From an uncultured Prevotella sp. (GTDB taxonomy: Bacteria; Bacteroidota; Bacteroidia; Bacteroidales; Bacteroidaceae): a stretch of DNA of 64,000 nt. The translations under genes were made by a program, and so were the position numbers. This document shows, piece after piece, positions 33,501 to 40,767 of the stretch (its first letter is position 1; each line of letters starts with the position of its first letter). The DNA lies in contig CALUGW010000002.1 in assembly GCA_944320305.1 (NCBI GenBank), positions 160,096-224,095 on the forward strand, written 5' to 3'. The notes beneath the pieces are model-generated. The model had not been told where the DNA came from and made no database searches. It saw only the letters and a list, made by a program, of their open reading frames with translations.

Positions 33501-35167
33501 ATGAGGCGCGTGCCGTCATATTTCTGCACCATTACATTAGTTCCGTAACCACTTCCACCAGACGACCCTATCAACTCGCGCTGCAGGTCGCCGTCCCACC
33601 ACACGGCCTCAACGGGGTAAGCGGTCTCGCCTTCCTTAATGACGTTGCCCTTGCAGTCGTAGAGATTGCCCATGGTTGAGAACACCTCGTAGCCCTTGTG
33701 GTCCGGGTCCACGTCGATGCAGCGTCCGCGGCCCACGTCGCCGATGGTCGGCAGATACCACTCATAGATGTGCTCGCCGGTTGCGGCGTCGTAGATGAGC
33801 TGCCCCAGCAGGTTGCTCTGCTGTATGGCGTAGACCTCAAGTCCGGGGCGGTCAGGGTCGATGTCGCTCACGTCGAAGCGGTCGCCGTGACCGATGCCGG
33901 GACTCATCACCATTCCTTTCGTGGAGTTCACGGCATAGCCGCCCTCCATAACCTCGTCGATGCCGTCACCATCAACATCGCAGACACGGAACTGGTGGAA
34001 CTCGGCGGCAGCCGGCGAGGTGTTCCTCATGCTCCATGTGTAAGCATGATGCCAGTTTGTGGGCTTGCCGCCGGCCCAGTCGAACTTCCACTCGCACACA
34101 TAATAATGGTGGCCTGTCTTCTTGTTGCGGTTGTAGCACTGCACCGCAAGCGACGGATGGACGCCGTCAAAGTAGCAGATGGCGAATTTTGCCGTAAGGA
34201 ACGCATACTCCTTACCTTCGTTGTCGTCGTAATAGTCGGCACGGTTGTCGCGCGAGTAAGCGTCTTGTCCGTCGTTGATGGCCGAATAGTCAAGCTCGTT
34301 GCAAACGATTTCCTCACCTGTGCGCGCATCGAGTATGGAGATGTAGAACGGAGGATTGCGCTTGTCCTGCTTCGTGTAGTCCACGATACCGTCACCGTCT
34401 GTGTCTGGATCACTTTTGCCATTGGCATACTTTCCCCAGGTGTTGTTCTTCGAATCCCAGAAGCGCGTGCCGTCAGTGCTCTTCACAATGACCTCGCACT
34501 TGCCGTCGCAGTTGATGTCGTAGACCACGATTTTATCGTTTTGTCCTTCGTCATAGCTCTGGTTGGGACCGGCGTCGAGAGTCCAGAGGCACTCGCCGTC
34601 GAACGTGTACATCTGCAGTTTCGTGTTTGTGTTAGGGTCTGTGGCTGTTGGCTGCTTGTCACTGCTTGCGCACATACGGTCAACGAGAACCGCATCATAC
34701 TCGCCGTTGCCGTCAAGATCCAGCGGGCGAGCGAACACAACCCGGTAGTCGTTGGGGTTGAGAATCTTGGTCTCAAAGTCAATGTCGAGGAACACGTTGC
34801 TCCACTCATGCTCGTTGAAGAGGAACGGCTTGCTCTTCTCGCTCTCCGTTCCGTCGGGCGACACCATCGTGACGGCCAGCTCGGAGCCTGACGGCACCTG
34901 TGTCTTCGACACCTGATAGTTGGTCAGCGAGATGGGCGTTGAGTTCACCTTCGTGTATTCCGTGGAGCCTTGCCCCCTGCGGTACAGGTTGTAGGTGCAG
35001 TTCTCAGGCTCCTGCGCCAGCTTGCGCCACGACACGAGCACATTCTCGTCGCCCGCCGCCGTGACGGCCACCACCGCGCGCCCCATCTTCTGCTGTATGC
35101 GCTGGGCATACACGCCTGAAGGCAACAATGCCGCCATCAAAAGGCCAATGGTAATTTTTTTCATCAT
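30518..35167 (-). CDS. PL11 rhamnogalacturonan lyase fused to autotransporter-type beta repeats
   Basis: A 1,549-residue secreted protein (signal MMKKITIGLLMAALLPSGVYA). Residues about 22-645 form a full PL11 domain: GRAVVAVTAAGDENVLVSWR, calcium loops DLDGNGEYD, DTDGDGIVD and DVDGDGIDE, SPGIGHGDRFDVSDIDPDRP, DWREELILMK and CTGFYLGGDMPYPPLPP. From about 650 to 1450 the chain changes to parallel-beta repeats of the autotransporter-associated (PATR) type: NSYTGSTIVNEGTLTV, LLLNGGTLKVEGTNM and GSGVLVKDGPGQLNF are clear units. No outer-membrane barrel follows; instead the C-terminus is VDVYSVDGVKLRND to LAPGVYIVDGEKLVKE, a sorting-like module. RG-I cleavage is inferred for the first part; the repeats may be a stalk or a glycan-binding surface. 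Confidence 0.88.
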   Translation of the reverse strand: MMKKITIGLLMAALLPSGVYAQRIQQKMGRAVVAVTAAGDENVLVSWRKLAQEPENCTYNLYRRGQGSTEYTKVNSTPISLTNYQVSKTQVPSGSELAVTMVSPDGTESEKSKPFLFNEHEWSNVFLDIDFETKILNPNDYRVVFARPLDLDGNGEYDAVLVDRMCASSDKQPTATDPNTNTKLQMYTFDGECLWTLDAGPNQSYDEGQNDKIVVYDINCDGKCEVIVKSTDGTRFWDSKNNTWGKYANGKSDPDTDGDGIVDYTKQDKRNPPFYISILDARTGEEIVCNELDYSAINDGQDAYSRDNRADYYDDNEGKEYAFLTAKFAICYFDGVHPSLAVQCYNRNKKTGHHYYVCEWKFDWAGGKPTNWHHAYTWSMRNTSPAAAEFHQFRVCDVDGDGIDEVMEGGYAVNSTKGMVMSPGIGHGDRFDVSDIDPDRPGLEVYAIQQSNLLGQLIYDAATGEHIYEWYLPTIGDVGRGRCIDVDPDHKGYEVFSTMGNLYDCKGNVIKEGETAYPVEAVWWDGDLQRELIGSSGGSGYGTNVMVQKYDGTRLIQFSRESEWAVHSGGAVRPAFMGDMIGDWREELILMKQNDQTSTGLIGYSTNIPTEYSMYTLQEDPHYRLDCTARGYYQMPCTGFYLGGDMPYPPLPPVMVADLRWQGGGTWGAQGAGFTTFGMTSAQNYADGKSVIFDLSGDNSQTIQLSGTLKPSVVYLMPTKGHDYTFGGTGSLAGAMELWKSQQGTATFNGSLSYTGRTVISEGTLCVNGAIAGPVELRAKGTLAGVCTVSGEMAFEEALNYEGCRLMPGNADNKFGVMTFAKSLTLPGEVYVEINAADGKAGKVVVNGDLTLEGTNTFTIDHGDGKLAAGDYVLAECTGTLTADPSAIVVRGLDGVKYSIAVKGKQLVLTAEDTRAAQKDVVWTGNETNEWNYQAENFSIKDEATAFVANDSVVFNDASANRNISVADNVVTGGVTFDFDNGTYTFSGEGGIAGEGGVTKNGKGEVRMELRNNSYTGSTIVNEGTLTVTSLADCGKNSSIGAAESGLNKLLLNGGTLKVEGTNMATNQVVTLQDTSTINVASASGTISLKGMVYGSGVLVKDGPGQLNFIYGGTNPFAGMIVKQGKIATGSWNSTFGRVGSPMVLAGGTVDLLDVNNSETRPVFDYDVTVVEGTNSTVMGTTRGAINGKFKGKGGLTIVSTGVRNDIGADFSAFEGTLTAQGENFRLMDNVTDMGKTAMVLDKGAKVGHYSSNGENTKAVTTKIGSVESKAEDCNLGNGWKNDDGKVTKGVDAYEVGGNGASTTFAGRLYAKTITKVGDGIWTIDNEESTSDIVVNGGALLLNNRPYGIAPSAITTGTITMNRGGRLIGTGGGSKIVVNEGGVISAGKESGYGTLKATGDVTLAKGSTIEVKLGQNASGSGTGGKYNFAGKVTHSGDTILVTIDPARILQAGEEVEVFTGDGAQSGTFVVKTNCPNQAIEWDSSALLTEGVLRVKSVVVGIKDVTVSGGKVDVYSVDGVKLRNDVDRSSALDGLAPGVYIVDGEKLVKE

Positions 35168-35558
35168 GCCATTTGGTTTTTAGTCACACATTTGTAATAT
35201 TATTTATACGAAAGCCGCACTTTTTGTGGGACATATCGTCTGTCTGAAATATCACTACGACCGCCATTCATTAGCTCGGACAAGCTCCGACGTCTGCCAC
35301 CGCTCATCTTTCATGAACCCGAGGCAGCACATTGTCAACCGCAAAGATACGAAATTTGCCGACAAACAGACGAAACGACAATTGACAAATCCCATGCAAA
35401 CGGTTGCAATGAGATTGCGAAAAAATGTCAATTGCCCCAAAAAGCGTGTGCCACGAAAACCGCCAAAGAATGCATTGACGATTTTCGCAGCACTCGCTTA
35501 TATCCAAAACGCCTTAAGAATGTTTGGACGCATCCATAATTCTTAATCTCTCACCCTC
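35168..35558. other. non-coding spacer with a distant promoter box
   Basis: About 390 bp without a credible gene. A -7 box TATCTTTG lies on the minus strand at 35342-35349, some 175 nt before the PL11-repeat gene, giving a long leader. No terminator with a T-run was found for the esterase that ends the spacer from upstream, and short open frames here have no family resemblance. Confidence 0.5.
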
Positions 35559-36974
35559 TCAATTCTTCGTTTCTATCGCCTCCGCCACGGCCTTGGCTAT
35601 GGCCGTAGCACCCTTGGGTGTGGGGTGGATGCCGTCGCGTTGCATCGAGTCCGACTTAGGGTCGAGCAGCGGATGCAGGTCGATGACCTTCAGTTTGTTC
35701 TTCTTTGCCACCTTCTGTATGGCGGGAATGATGTCTGAGACAACTATCGAGTCGCGTATCTGGTTGTCGCCCTGCTTGCCGCGCACGTCGGCCGAGGCCA
35801 CGGGGCAGCACAGATAGACGGCGGGCTTGGCCGGCAGCGCCTTCAGCTCGTCAACCATCTGCTGCAGGTCGGCGGCGAATTCCTTGCCGTAGTTGTCCCA
35901 GTTGCGGGGCTTGCTGTCGTTGGTGCCGAGCTTGATTACCACGATGTCGGGGTTGAAAGCCTTTGCTTCTGCCCATGCTTTCTCCCTCATGTAGGGACGG
36001 TCGCCGTGGTTGAGCAGCGTGCGCCCGCTCACGCCAAAGTTGCGCACGAGGTATCCGCTGCCGAGCTGGCGCTGCAACTTGGCGGGATAACCCTGCACGT
36101 CGGCCATGTCGATGCCTGCGCCGTCGGTGATGCTGTTGCCCACGCAGGCCACGCGCAGGGCGTCGGCCTTGGGCGCTTTGACGCTCTTGAGCCAGGCCTC
36201 AATCTCGGCGAGCATCTGCTTGTGGTAGGCGAAGTCGCTCTTGAAGCCGAAGCCGTGGCCGCCGGACGGATAGATGTGCATGGCGGCGGGCACGCCTGCA
36301 CGGCGCAGCGCGGTGTAGTAAGGCAGCCCGTTTGTGAGCACCGGCACGGCACGGTCGTCGCCGGCCATGATGATGAGGGCCGGCGGCGTCTGGTGGCGGC
36401 GCACCTGCCTGTCATTGGAGAACTCCTTGACGAGCTTCTCGTCGGCGCGCCCGTCGCCCAGGAAGTTCACCACCGAGCCTTTGTGGGTGACGCGCTCGTT
36501 CATCGATATTACCGGATAGAACAGTATCTGGAAGTCAGGCCGCGCCTCGGCCGGGGCGTGCGTGGCCGTGGTCGAGGCCAGGTGGCCTCCGGCCGAGAAG
36601 CCCATGATGCCCACGTCGTAGGGGTTGACGCCCCATGCCTGCGCGCTGTCGCGCACGGTGCGGATGGCGTTCTGGGCGTCCTGCATGGGCAGCGAGCGGT
36701 CGCCCTTGGGCATACGGTACTTCAGCACGCAGAAGGCTATGCCCTGACGGTTGAAGTATTCGGCCCAGTCGGTGCCCTCGTTCTGCATCGAGAGGTGCGA
36801 GTAGCCGCCGCCCGGACAGTCAACGATGGCGCGGCCCGTGGGGTTCTGGGGCAGGAACACCTGGATGTTGGCCTCGCCGTCGGGGGTGAGGCTCACGGTC
36901 AGCTTGCGCGCCGTCTGCGCCTCGGCGGTCATGCCCAGCAGAGCGCAGGCGCACAGTAATAGTGATTTCTTCAT
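35559..36974 (-). CDS. double esterase: alpha/beta hydrolase plus SGNH/GDSL hydrolase
   Basis: A 471-residue secreted fusion of two unrelated esterases; signal peptide MKKSLLLCACALLGMTAEA. Residues 25-265 form an alpha/beta hydrolase of the acetyl-esterase type: oxyanion motif DCPGGGYSHL, nucleophile elbow GFSAGGH (Ser about 127), GDDRAVPV for the acid and GGHGFGF for the His. Residues about 275-471 form an SGNH hydrolase: GNSITDGAG (Ser), FGVSGRTLL (Gly block), KLGTNDSKP (block III) and DGIHPTPKG (Asp-His). Fusions of two carbohydrate esterases are known in Bacteroidota polysaccharide loci and remove acetyl or feruloyl groups. The neighbouring lyases suggest pectin. The start is at the signal peptide, 30 nt inside the open frame. 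Confidence 0.9.
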   Translation of the reverse strand: MKKSLLLCACALLGMTAEAQTARKLTVSLTPDGEANIQVFLPQNPTGRAIVDCPGGGYSHLSMQNEGTDWAEYFNRQGIAFCVLKYRMPKGDRSLPMQDAQNAIRTVRDSAQAWGVNPYDVGIMGFSAGGHLASTTATHAPAEARPDFQILFYPVISMNERVTHKGSVVNFLGDGRADEKLVKEFSNDRQVRRHQTPPALIIMAGDDRAVPVLTNGLPYYTALRRAGVPAAMHIYPSGGHGFGFKSDFAYHKQMLAEIEAWLKSVKAPKADALRVACVGNSITDGAGIDMADVQGYPAKLQRQLGSGYLVRNFGVSGRTLLNHGDRPYMREKAWAEAKAFNPDIVVIKLGTNDSKPRNWDNYGKEFAADLQQMVDELKALPAKPAVYLCCPVASADVRGKQGDNQIRDSIVVSDIIPAIQKVAKKNKLKVIDLHPLLDPKSDSMQRDGIHPTPKGATAIAKAVAEAIETKN

Positions 36975-37066
36975 GTCGTTATGTTTTAATGATTTCTTCT
37001 GCACCCACCATGCCTGGCGCTGCCGTTTTCACAGAGTCTGTCGCCAGAACACGGATAAGGAACGCT

Positions 37067-37417
37067 TCACATCATAGTGGCCACCTGCTTCTCCACCGCA
37101 GACTTTATAAAAGCGTTGATGGAGATGCCGGCACGCTTTGCCAACGCAGCCACACGACTGTGAAGCTCAGGCGGAATGCGCACATTCAGCATGCCGGAGT
37201 AACTCTTATGCGGAGCGACGCCGGCCTCTGCGCAATACGCGAGATAATCGTCAACAGCCTCATGGAACGAGCGCGTCAGCTCCGCGACGCTCTCACCCTC
37301 AAAGCTCACGAGACCGTCTATTCCATCGACCTTGCCGAAAAAGACACCGTCTTTCTCGCTGAAAGACACCGTTCCGACAAATCCCTTATAACTTAACGTG
37401 TTCATAACCGCATTCAT
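37067..37417 (-). CDS. hicB: HicB-family antitoxin
   Basis: A 116-residue antitoxin. The N-terminal part has the HicB fold with SEKDGVFFGKVDGIDGLVSF then EGESVAELTRSFHEAVDDYL, a partial RNase H-like domain. The C-terminal part (SGMLNVRIPPELHSRVAALA, KRAGISINAFIKSAVEK) is a ribbon-helix-helix DNA-binding domain. HicB neutralises HicA and represses the operon. Its ATG overlaps the hicA TGA by 4 nt (ATGA), giving the order toxin then antitoxin. An operator candidate lies in the promoter at 37688. Confidence 0.92.
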   Translation of the reverse strand: MNAVMNTLSYKGFVGTVSFSEKDGVFFGKVDGIDGLVSFEGESVAELTRSFHEAVDDYLAYCAEAGVAPHKSYSGMLNVRIPPELHSRVAALAKRAGISINAFIKSAVEKQVATMM

Positions 37418-37671
37418 TTTATCAAACCGGCTTCCGTCAGATAATCAAGCACTTGCTTCATTGCGTAACTCTTCATCACGTTCCCCGGATGTGGCTTGTG
37501 CAACATTATGGGGCGGCTGGCACCGTTTGAGAAAACGTCACGCGGCCCTGATGTCTTGCCCTTATTGCTCCTGACATAGCCAAAGACGGCCAGAAGCCGT
37601 TCCAACTCATCGGAAGTGAAATCGACAGGCTGCCGCTTGAAGCGTTCTATCAGTTTGTCATTCCGCCCCAT
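37414..37671 (-). CDS. hicA: HicA-family toxin
   Basis: An 85-residue protein preceding hicB. It has the HicA dsRBD-like layout: DKLIERFKRQPVDFTSDELE, LLAVFGYVRSNKGKTSG, then RPIMLHKPHPGNVMKSYAMK and a final helix. HicA toxins are ribosome-independent mRNA interferases. The classical catalytic GSH triplet after KGKTS is replaced here by GPR (KTSGPRDVFSNG), and the only conserved His pair is in HKPHPG; Bacteroides relatives I recall carry GSR at the same point, so activity may use a different residue or be weak. Length and gene order are normal. Confidence 0.85.
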   Translation of the reverse strand: MGRNDKLIERFKRQPVDFTSDELERLLAVFGYVRSNKGKTSGPRDVFSNGASRPIMLHKPHPGNVMKSYAMKQVLDYLTEAGLIK

Positions 37672-37687
37672 AAGTCTGTATTTGCTG

Positions 37688-37719
37688 CAAATGTAACTAA
37701 AAAACAGTTACGCTGCAAA
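37688..37719 (-). promoter_or_regulatory. hicAB promoter with embedded operator
   Basis: Minus strand: TTTG (37719-37716), 20 nt, TACATTTG (37695-37688), ending about 17 nt before the hicA ATG. GTAACT (37693-37698) and AGTTAC (37706-37711) form a 6-bp inverted repeat with 7-nt spacing that overlaps the -7 box, as expected for HicB autorepression. Confidence 0.8.
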
Positions 37720-37746
37720 TTTATTTCCACAATTTTTCTCATCCTC

Positions 37747-38373
37747 TCAGAACTCCCACTCGCCCGAGCTTATCTCGCGCACGGTGCCGTCGGGCAGGTG
37801 CGCCTCGGCGGTGGTGTTGGGCGGCACGGTGACCTTCCACCTTATCGTGCCGCCCTCGCGCCGCCAGTCGCTGGCGATGATGCCGTAGGGCGAGCGGTGC
37901 GACGCGCTGACGCGGGTGAGCCGGGCGGCGTAACGCTGCATAAGGCGGCACAGATAATAATAATATGCCGACGAGATGAGCCGTCCGTCGGTCTGGCGGG
38001 CGGGGTCCTTGCTGTGTACGAGCCGCGGCGACTCCGGCGACACGCACCAGTCGCCGTAGCGGTCGTAGGGAACGAGTCCGTCCTTGTAGTTGCTCTTCTT
38101 GATCATGTCGAGGAAACGGCCCACCGCCCCGTAGCTGTCGCGCATGGGGCGCAGGTCGCCATACTGGCGGTAGAGCATGTCGCAGGCGAAGGGCAGACAG
38201 GCGGGCCAGGTTATGTTGGTGTTGCAGAGGCGCCAGTAGGCCGGCATGACGTCGCTGATGCGTCCGTCGGAGCGCTGGCCGTCGCGTATGTCGCCCATCC
38301 ACTTGGAGTAGAGCGCGTGGTTGTCCATGAGGTAGCTCTCGCCGAGGCAGCCCGTGGTGCGGTCGCCGAGCCA
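37747..38373 (-). pseudogene. GH78 alpha-L-rhamnosidase remnant
   Basis: A single open frame that holds two separated parts of a GH78 rhamnosidase and no proper N-terminus. From WLGDRTTGCLGESYLMDN to DWCVSPESPRLVHS and SAYYYYLCRLMQRYA it matches part of the (alpha/alpha)6 barrel. The chain then jumps at YAARLTRVSASHRSPYG directly to the C-terminal beta-sandwich (YGIIASDWRREGGTIRWKV, VTVPPNTTAEAHLPDG). The roughly 700 N-terminal residues and about 150-200 barrel residues are missing, so no active enzyme can form. Upstream of WLGDR the sequence changes to AT-rich DNA with no homology. Intact family members release rhamnose from RG-I, consistent with the nearby lyases. Confidence 0.85.
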
Positions 38374-38456
38374 AGTTTTTTCTTTTAAACTCTTACTTGC
38401 ATATATGTAACTAAAATGCGGCCGCCGGCAGGCCGGTTTTAACAACCTGCCGTCTG

Positions 38457-38545
38457 GGTCTGCGATATAGGTCTTTTCGCTGTGCGATATGGCCTATATT
38501 GCGCTCCAATATGGCCTATATTGGAGCGCGAAACAACCCTTGCCG
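38457..38545. repeat. degenerate ~22-bp tandem repeat, locus 4 of 5, with perfect palindrome
   Basis: Units TGCGATATAGGTCTTTTCGC, TGTGCGATATGGCCTATATT and two more. Positions 38501-38529 form a 29-bp hairpin with 12-bp perfect arms (GCGCTCCAATAT, loop GGCCT, ATATTGGAGCGC). The word TATTGGAGCGC also occurs at locus 1 (4150). Confidence 0.7.
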
Positions 38546-38675
38546 CAACACACTGAGGGTCAGACGGTTACACAAGGCGGCAGAAGCGGCGGCCTTTAAG
38601 TTAAAAATGTTAACGCCGGAGAGGCCTACGGATGTGCCGCGCCTGACTCCGGGCCGCCGCCCGCCGCCATGGCAT

Positions 38676-39359
38676 TCAGTCGCCCACGGCGTGACTCAGA
38701 ATGAACGCCTCGGCCACGGGCAGAAAGCGGTCGTGGCCGCGCGAGTTGAGATGGGCGGTGTCGCGCCCTCCCCCACCCTGGAAATAGCGGCGGCGGAAGG
38801 TGTCGCTCGCGGCGTGGATGCCGCTGCGGCGGGCGGCGTCGAACACGGGTATGCCGTAGGAGCCGCACACGTCGAGCATGGCGTCTACCACCTTCTGGCG
38901 GTTGCTGCCGGCGAAATTCTTGCACGTCCAGGGCGTGAAGAACATGATGGAGGCCCGCGGATACTTTTCTATAAGCCCCTCGCAGAGCACCGCCAGCCGC
39001 TCGCGGAAGAGGCCGATGCCGATGCTGTCGAGGCGGGCGGCGTCGTTGTGGCCGGCTATCACGACAACATAGTCGAGCGAGTCGGCCATGTCGGCATAGC
39101 GGCGGTACATTCCCGTGCCCCACCGCTTGAGGTCAGCGGAGATGCAGTTGCCGTTGCGCCCGTAGTTGAAGTACCGCATGGAGTGCTTGCGGGCCAGCTT
39201 GCTGTGCCACGTGTTCTCAACGGGCTCGCGGTGGTTGCGCACGTAGCTGTCGCCGAGCACGCCTATACTCTTGCCCGCCAGCGGGTCGGCAGTCTGGGCG
39301 GACAGCTGGGCTGCGGCCATGAGAGCCGCCGCCACAAGCGATAAGATTCTGTGTCTCAT
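38676..39359 (-). CDS. secreted SGNH/GDSL hydrolase
   Basis: A 227-residue secreted esterase; signal peptide MRHRILSLVAAALMAAAQLSA. SGNH blocks: GVLGDSYVRNH (Ser about 38), NYGRNGNCI (Gly), VVIAGHNDAA (Asn) and DTAHLNSRGHDRF (Asp-x-x-His). The length is close to the minimal catalytic domain. It probably deacetylates a plant glycan. It lies between two glycosidase remnants, so its original partner genes are lost. Transcription probably starts from the duplicated -7 boxes at 39497 and 39542. Confidence 0.87.
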   Translation of the reverse strand: MRHRILSLVAAALMAAAQLSAQTADPLAGKSIGVLGDSYVRNHREPVENTWHSKLARKHSMRYFNYGRNGNCISADLKRWGTGMYRRYADMADSLDYVVVIAGHNDAARLDSIGIGLFRERLAVLCEGLIEKYPRASIMFFTPWTCKNFAGSNRQKVVDAMLDVCGSYGIPVFDAARRSGIHAASDTFRRRYFQGGGGRDTAHLNSRGHDRFLPVAEAFILSHAVGD

Positions 39360-39470
39360 AATTGTTATTTGTCAAAAAAAAGGTTTCATTTTATGAAATA
39401 CAAGTCACACGAGCATAGTCGGAACTTCCGGCTAAATTCCGTTGAAGTTTGCGTAAAACTTCCATCTCTG

Positions 39471-39560
39471 ATGGCGATATTTGGAGTTCCATGCTGCAAA
39501 GATAATATTTTTTGGATGGCGATATTTGGAGTTCCATGCTGCAAAGATAATATTTTTTGA
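39471..39560 (-). repeat. 45-bp tandem duplication carrying a promoter box
   Basis: Two head-to-tail copies (39471-39515 and 39516-39560) differ only at the last base. Each begins ATGGCGATATTTGGAG and contains TGCTGCAAAGATAATATT. On the minus strand each copy holds TATCTTTG (39497-39504 and 39542-39549), so the SGNH gene has two identical -7 boxes 45 bp apart. A third copy starts (ATGGATTAT) but decays. Confidence 0.85.
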
Positions 39561-39604
39561 ATGGATTATTCGCAATTCACTTACTTTTGACTATAATAAA
39601 TACT

Positions 39605-40204
39605 TCATTTCTTCTTCAGCTCGAACTTGTCGATGTCGGGCGTCCAGCCGTAGGGATAGCCCATCTCCACGGTGTTGAAGCCGGGCTTGAGGGTCACGGG
39701 CACTGTCACAGCGGCCATCTTGCCCTCGGCGGCAAGGCCGGTGAGGAGCGTGGTCTGCCCGTTGACCGTCACTTCGAGGCGGCGGCGGGCGGCGGGCACA
39801 TAGCTGACGGTGAGCAGATAGTCGCCGCCGGTGGCGCTGAACACGTCGTCCCAGCGGGCGGTGTTCTCGCGGCGTCCGCCGAGCCACGACACCACCATGC
39901 CGCCCGAGGCGTCGGGGTTGGCGGCGTAGAGCACCTGGCGCTTCTGCTTGGCGAGCGCGTCGAAGCACGGCAAATAGGCCCACTCGGCCTCATAGACCGC
40001 AGGCTCGGTGCGCTGTCGGCCCTCCACGCGCAGTATGCGCACGCTGCGGGCGGGCAGGTCGCAGACGATGCTGTCCTCGGCGGACTTCAGATTCTCGCGG
40101 CGCACAAGGTCGCGCAGCCTCACCCGCCCGCCGAACTCAATGGAGCTGAGCGGCACGGAGAAGCGGCAGGCGGAGTCGGTGGGGTTGGCTGTTGTCTTTA
40201 AAAA
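39605..40204 (-). pseudogene. GH27-like glycosidase remnant, C-terminal part only
   Basis: The open frame runs from a TAA (40205-40207) to the stop at 39605 with no ATG at its head; translation could only begin at an internal GTG. The product VCDLPARSVRILRVEG, then VYEAEWAYLPCFDALAKQ, ASGGMVVSWLGGR, GGDYLLTVSYVPAARRRLEV and WTPDIDKFELKKK matches the end of GH27-type alpha-galactosidase/arabinopyranosidase proteins: the last barrel-following beta domain and a CBM35/CBM6-like domain. The catalytic barrel is absent. The gene is a 5'-truncated remnant. Assignment to GH27 rather than a related clan-D family is from memory of the C-terminal pattern. Confidence 0.7.
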
Positions 40205-40416
40205 TTAAACACTATATAACGAACTGATATGCAAAGTTAGCCAAACAGCGGCAATCCAACCATGCAATATCGTACAAATAAATGGATTATAGTACGGAAA
40301 AGGCCGCAAACCCATTCAAAACCCATTCAAAACTCATTCTGAAAGCCCGCTGCGGCACGAAGACGTACGCAAGTTCGGAATAAGCAAGCATTGAGATCAA
40401 GCAGTGGAAGTTCTAA

Positions 40417-40509
40417 TGTAGAGACACAAAATTTTGCGTCTGACATTGTCATTTGCATCCATTTTTTAAGGCACTGCCCCTCCGAGACGCAAAACTTTGC
40501 GCCTCTACA
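40417..40509. repeat. palindromic REP/MITE-like element
   Basis: The outer ends TGTAGAG (40417-40423) and CTCTACA (40503-40509) are inverted repeats. Each end is followed inward by its own palindrome: GACACAAAATTTTGCGTC on the left and GAGACGCAAAACTTTGCGCC on the right. Words of the type TAGAGACGCAAAATTTTGCGTCTC are known as repetitive palindromes in several bacterial phyla. Elsewhere in the 40205-40703 spacer only CATTCAAAAC short direct repeats (about 40313-40335) are visible. Confidence 0.65.
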
Positions 40510-40703
40510 CGTGGCGGACAGCAGGACGGAGGCTTACATTTCTTGTCGAACAAACGAAAATCCTTATCCAGGACTCGCGTAAGACATGATGTATCCCGGA
40601 CCGCTTCTCAACTCGCATTCAGCCTCTCCGCTCCGACGCGGAATCCGTCTCACCGCCACTCCCTGCCATTCGCGCCACTCGCAGTCATCACGCAAATACA
40701 AGC

Positions 40704-40747
40704 ATAAAAAAAGACCGTACAAGTGCAAATGCGCTTGTACGGTCTTT
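40704..40747 (-). terminator. terminator of the FAS1-SusCD operon
   Basis: AAAGACCGTACAAG (40710-40723) pairs perfectly with CTTGTACGGTCTTT (40734-40747). On the minus strand a TTTTTTT run follows. It lies 21 nt after the last susD stop. Confidence 0.93.
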
Positions 40748-40767
40748 ATCATAGAATTTAAAAAGTA

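Noticed and set aside
35226-35546. 106-residue plus-strand frame upstream of the PL11 fusion gene
   Set aside because: No recognisable domain, overlaps the promoter region of the minus-strand gene and has a Lys/Arg-rich random look.
38436-38445. ATG at 38445 as the true start of an intact small GH78-like protein
   Set aside because: The first 24 residues come from AT-rich non-homologous DNA without a signal peptide, and the barrel lacks both its N-terminal half and an internal segment.
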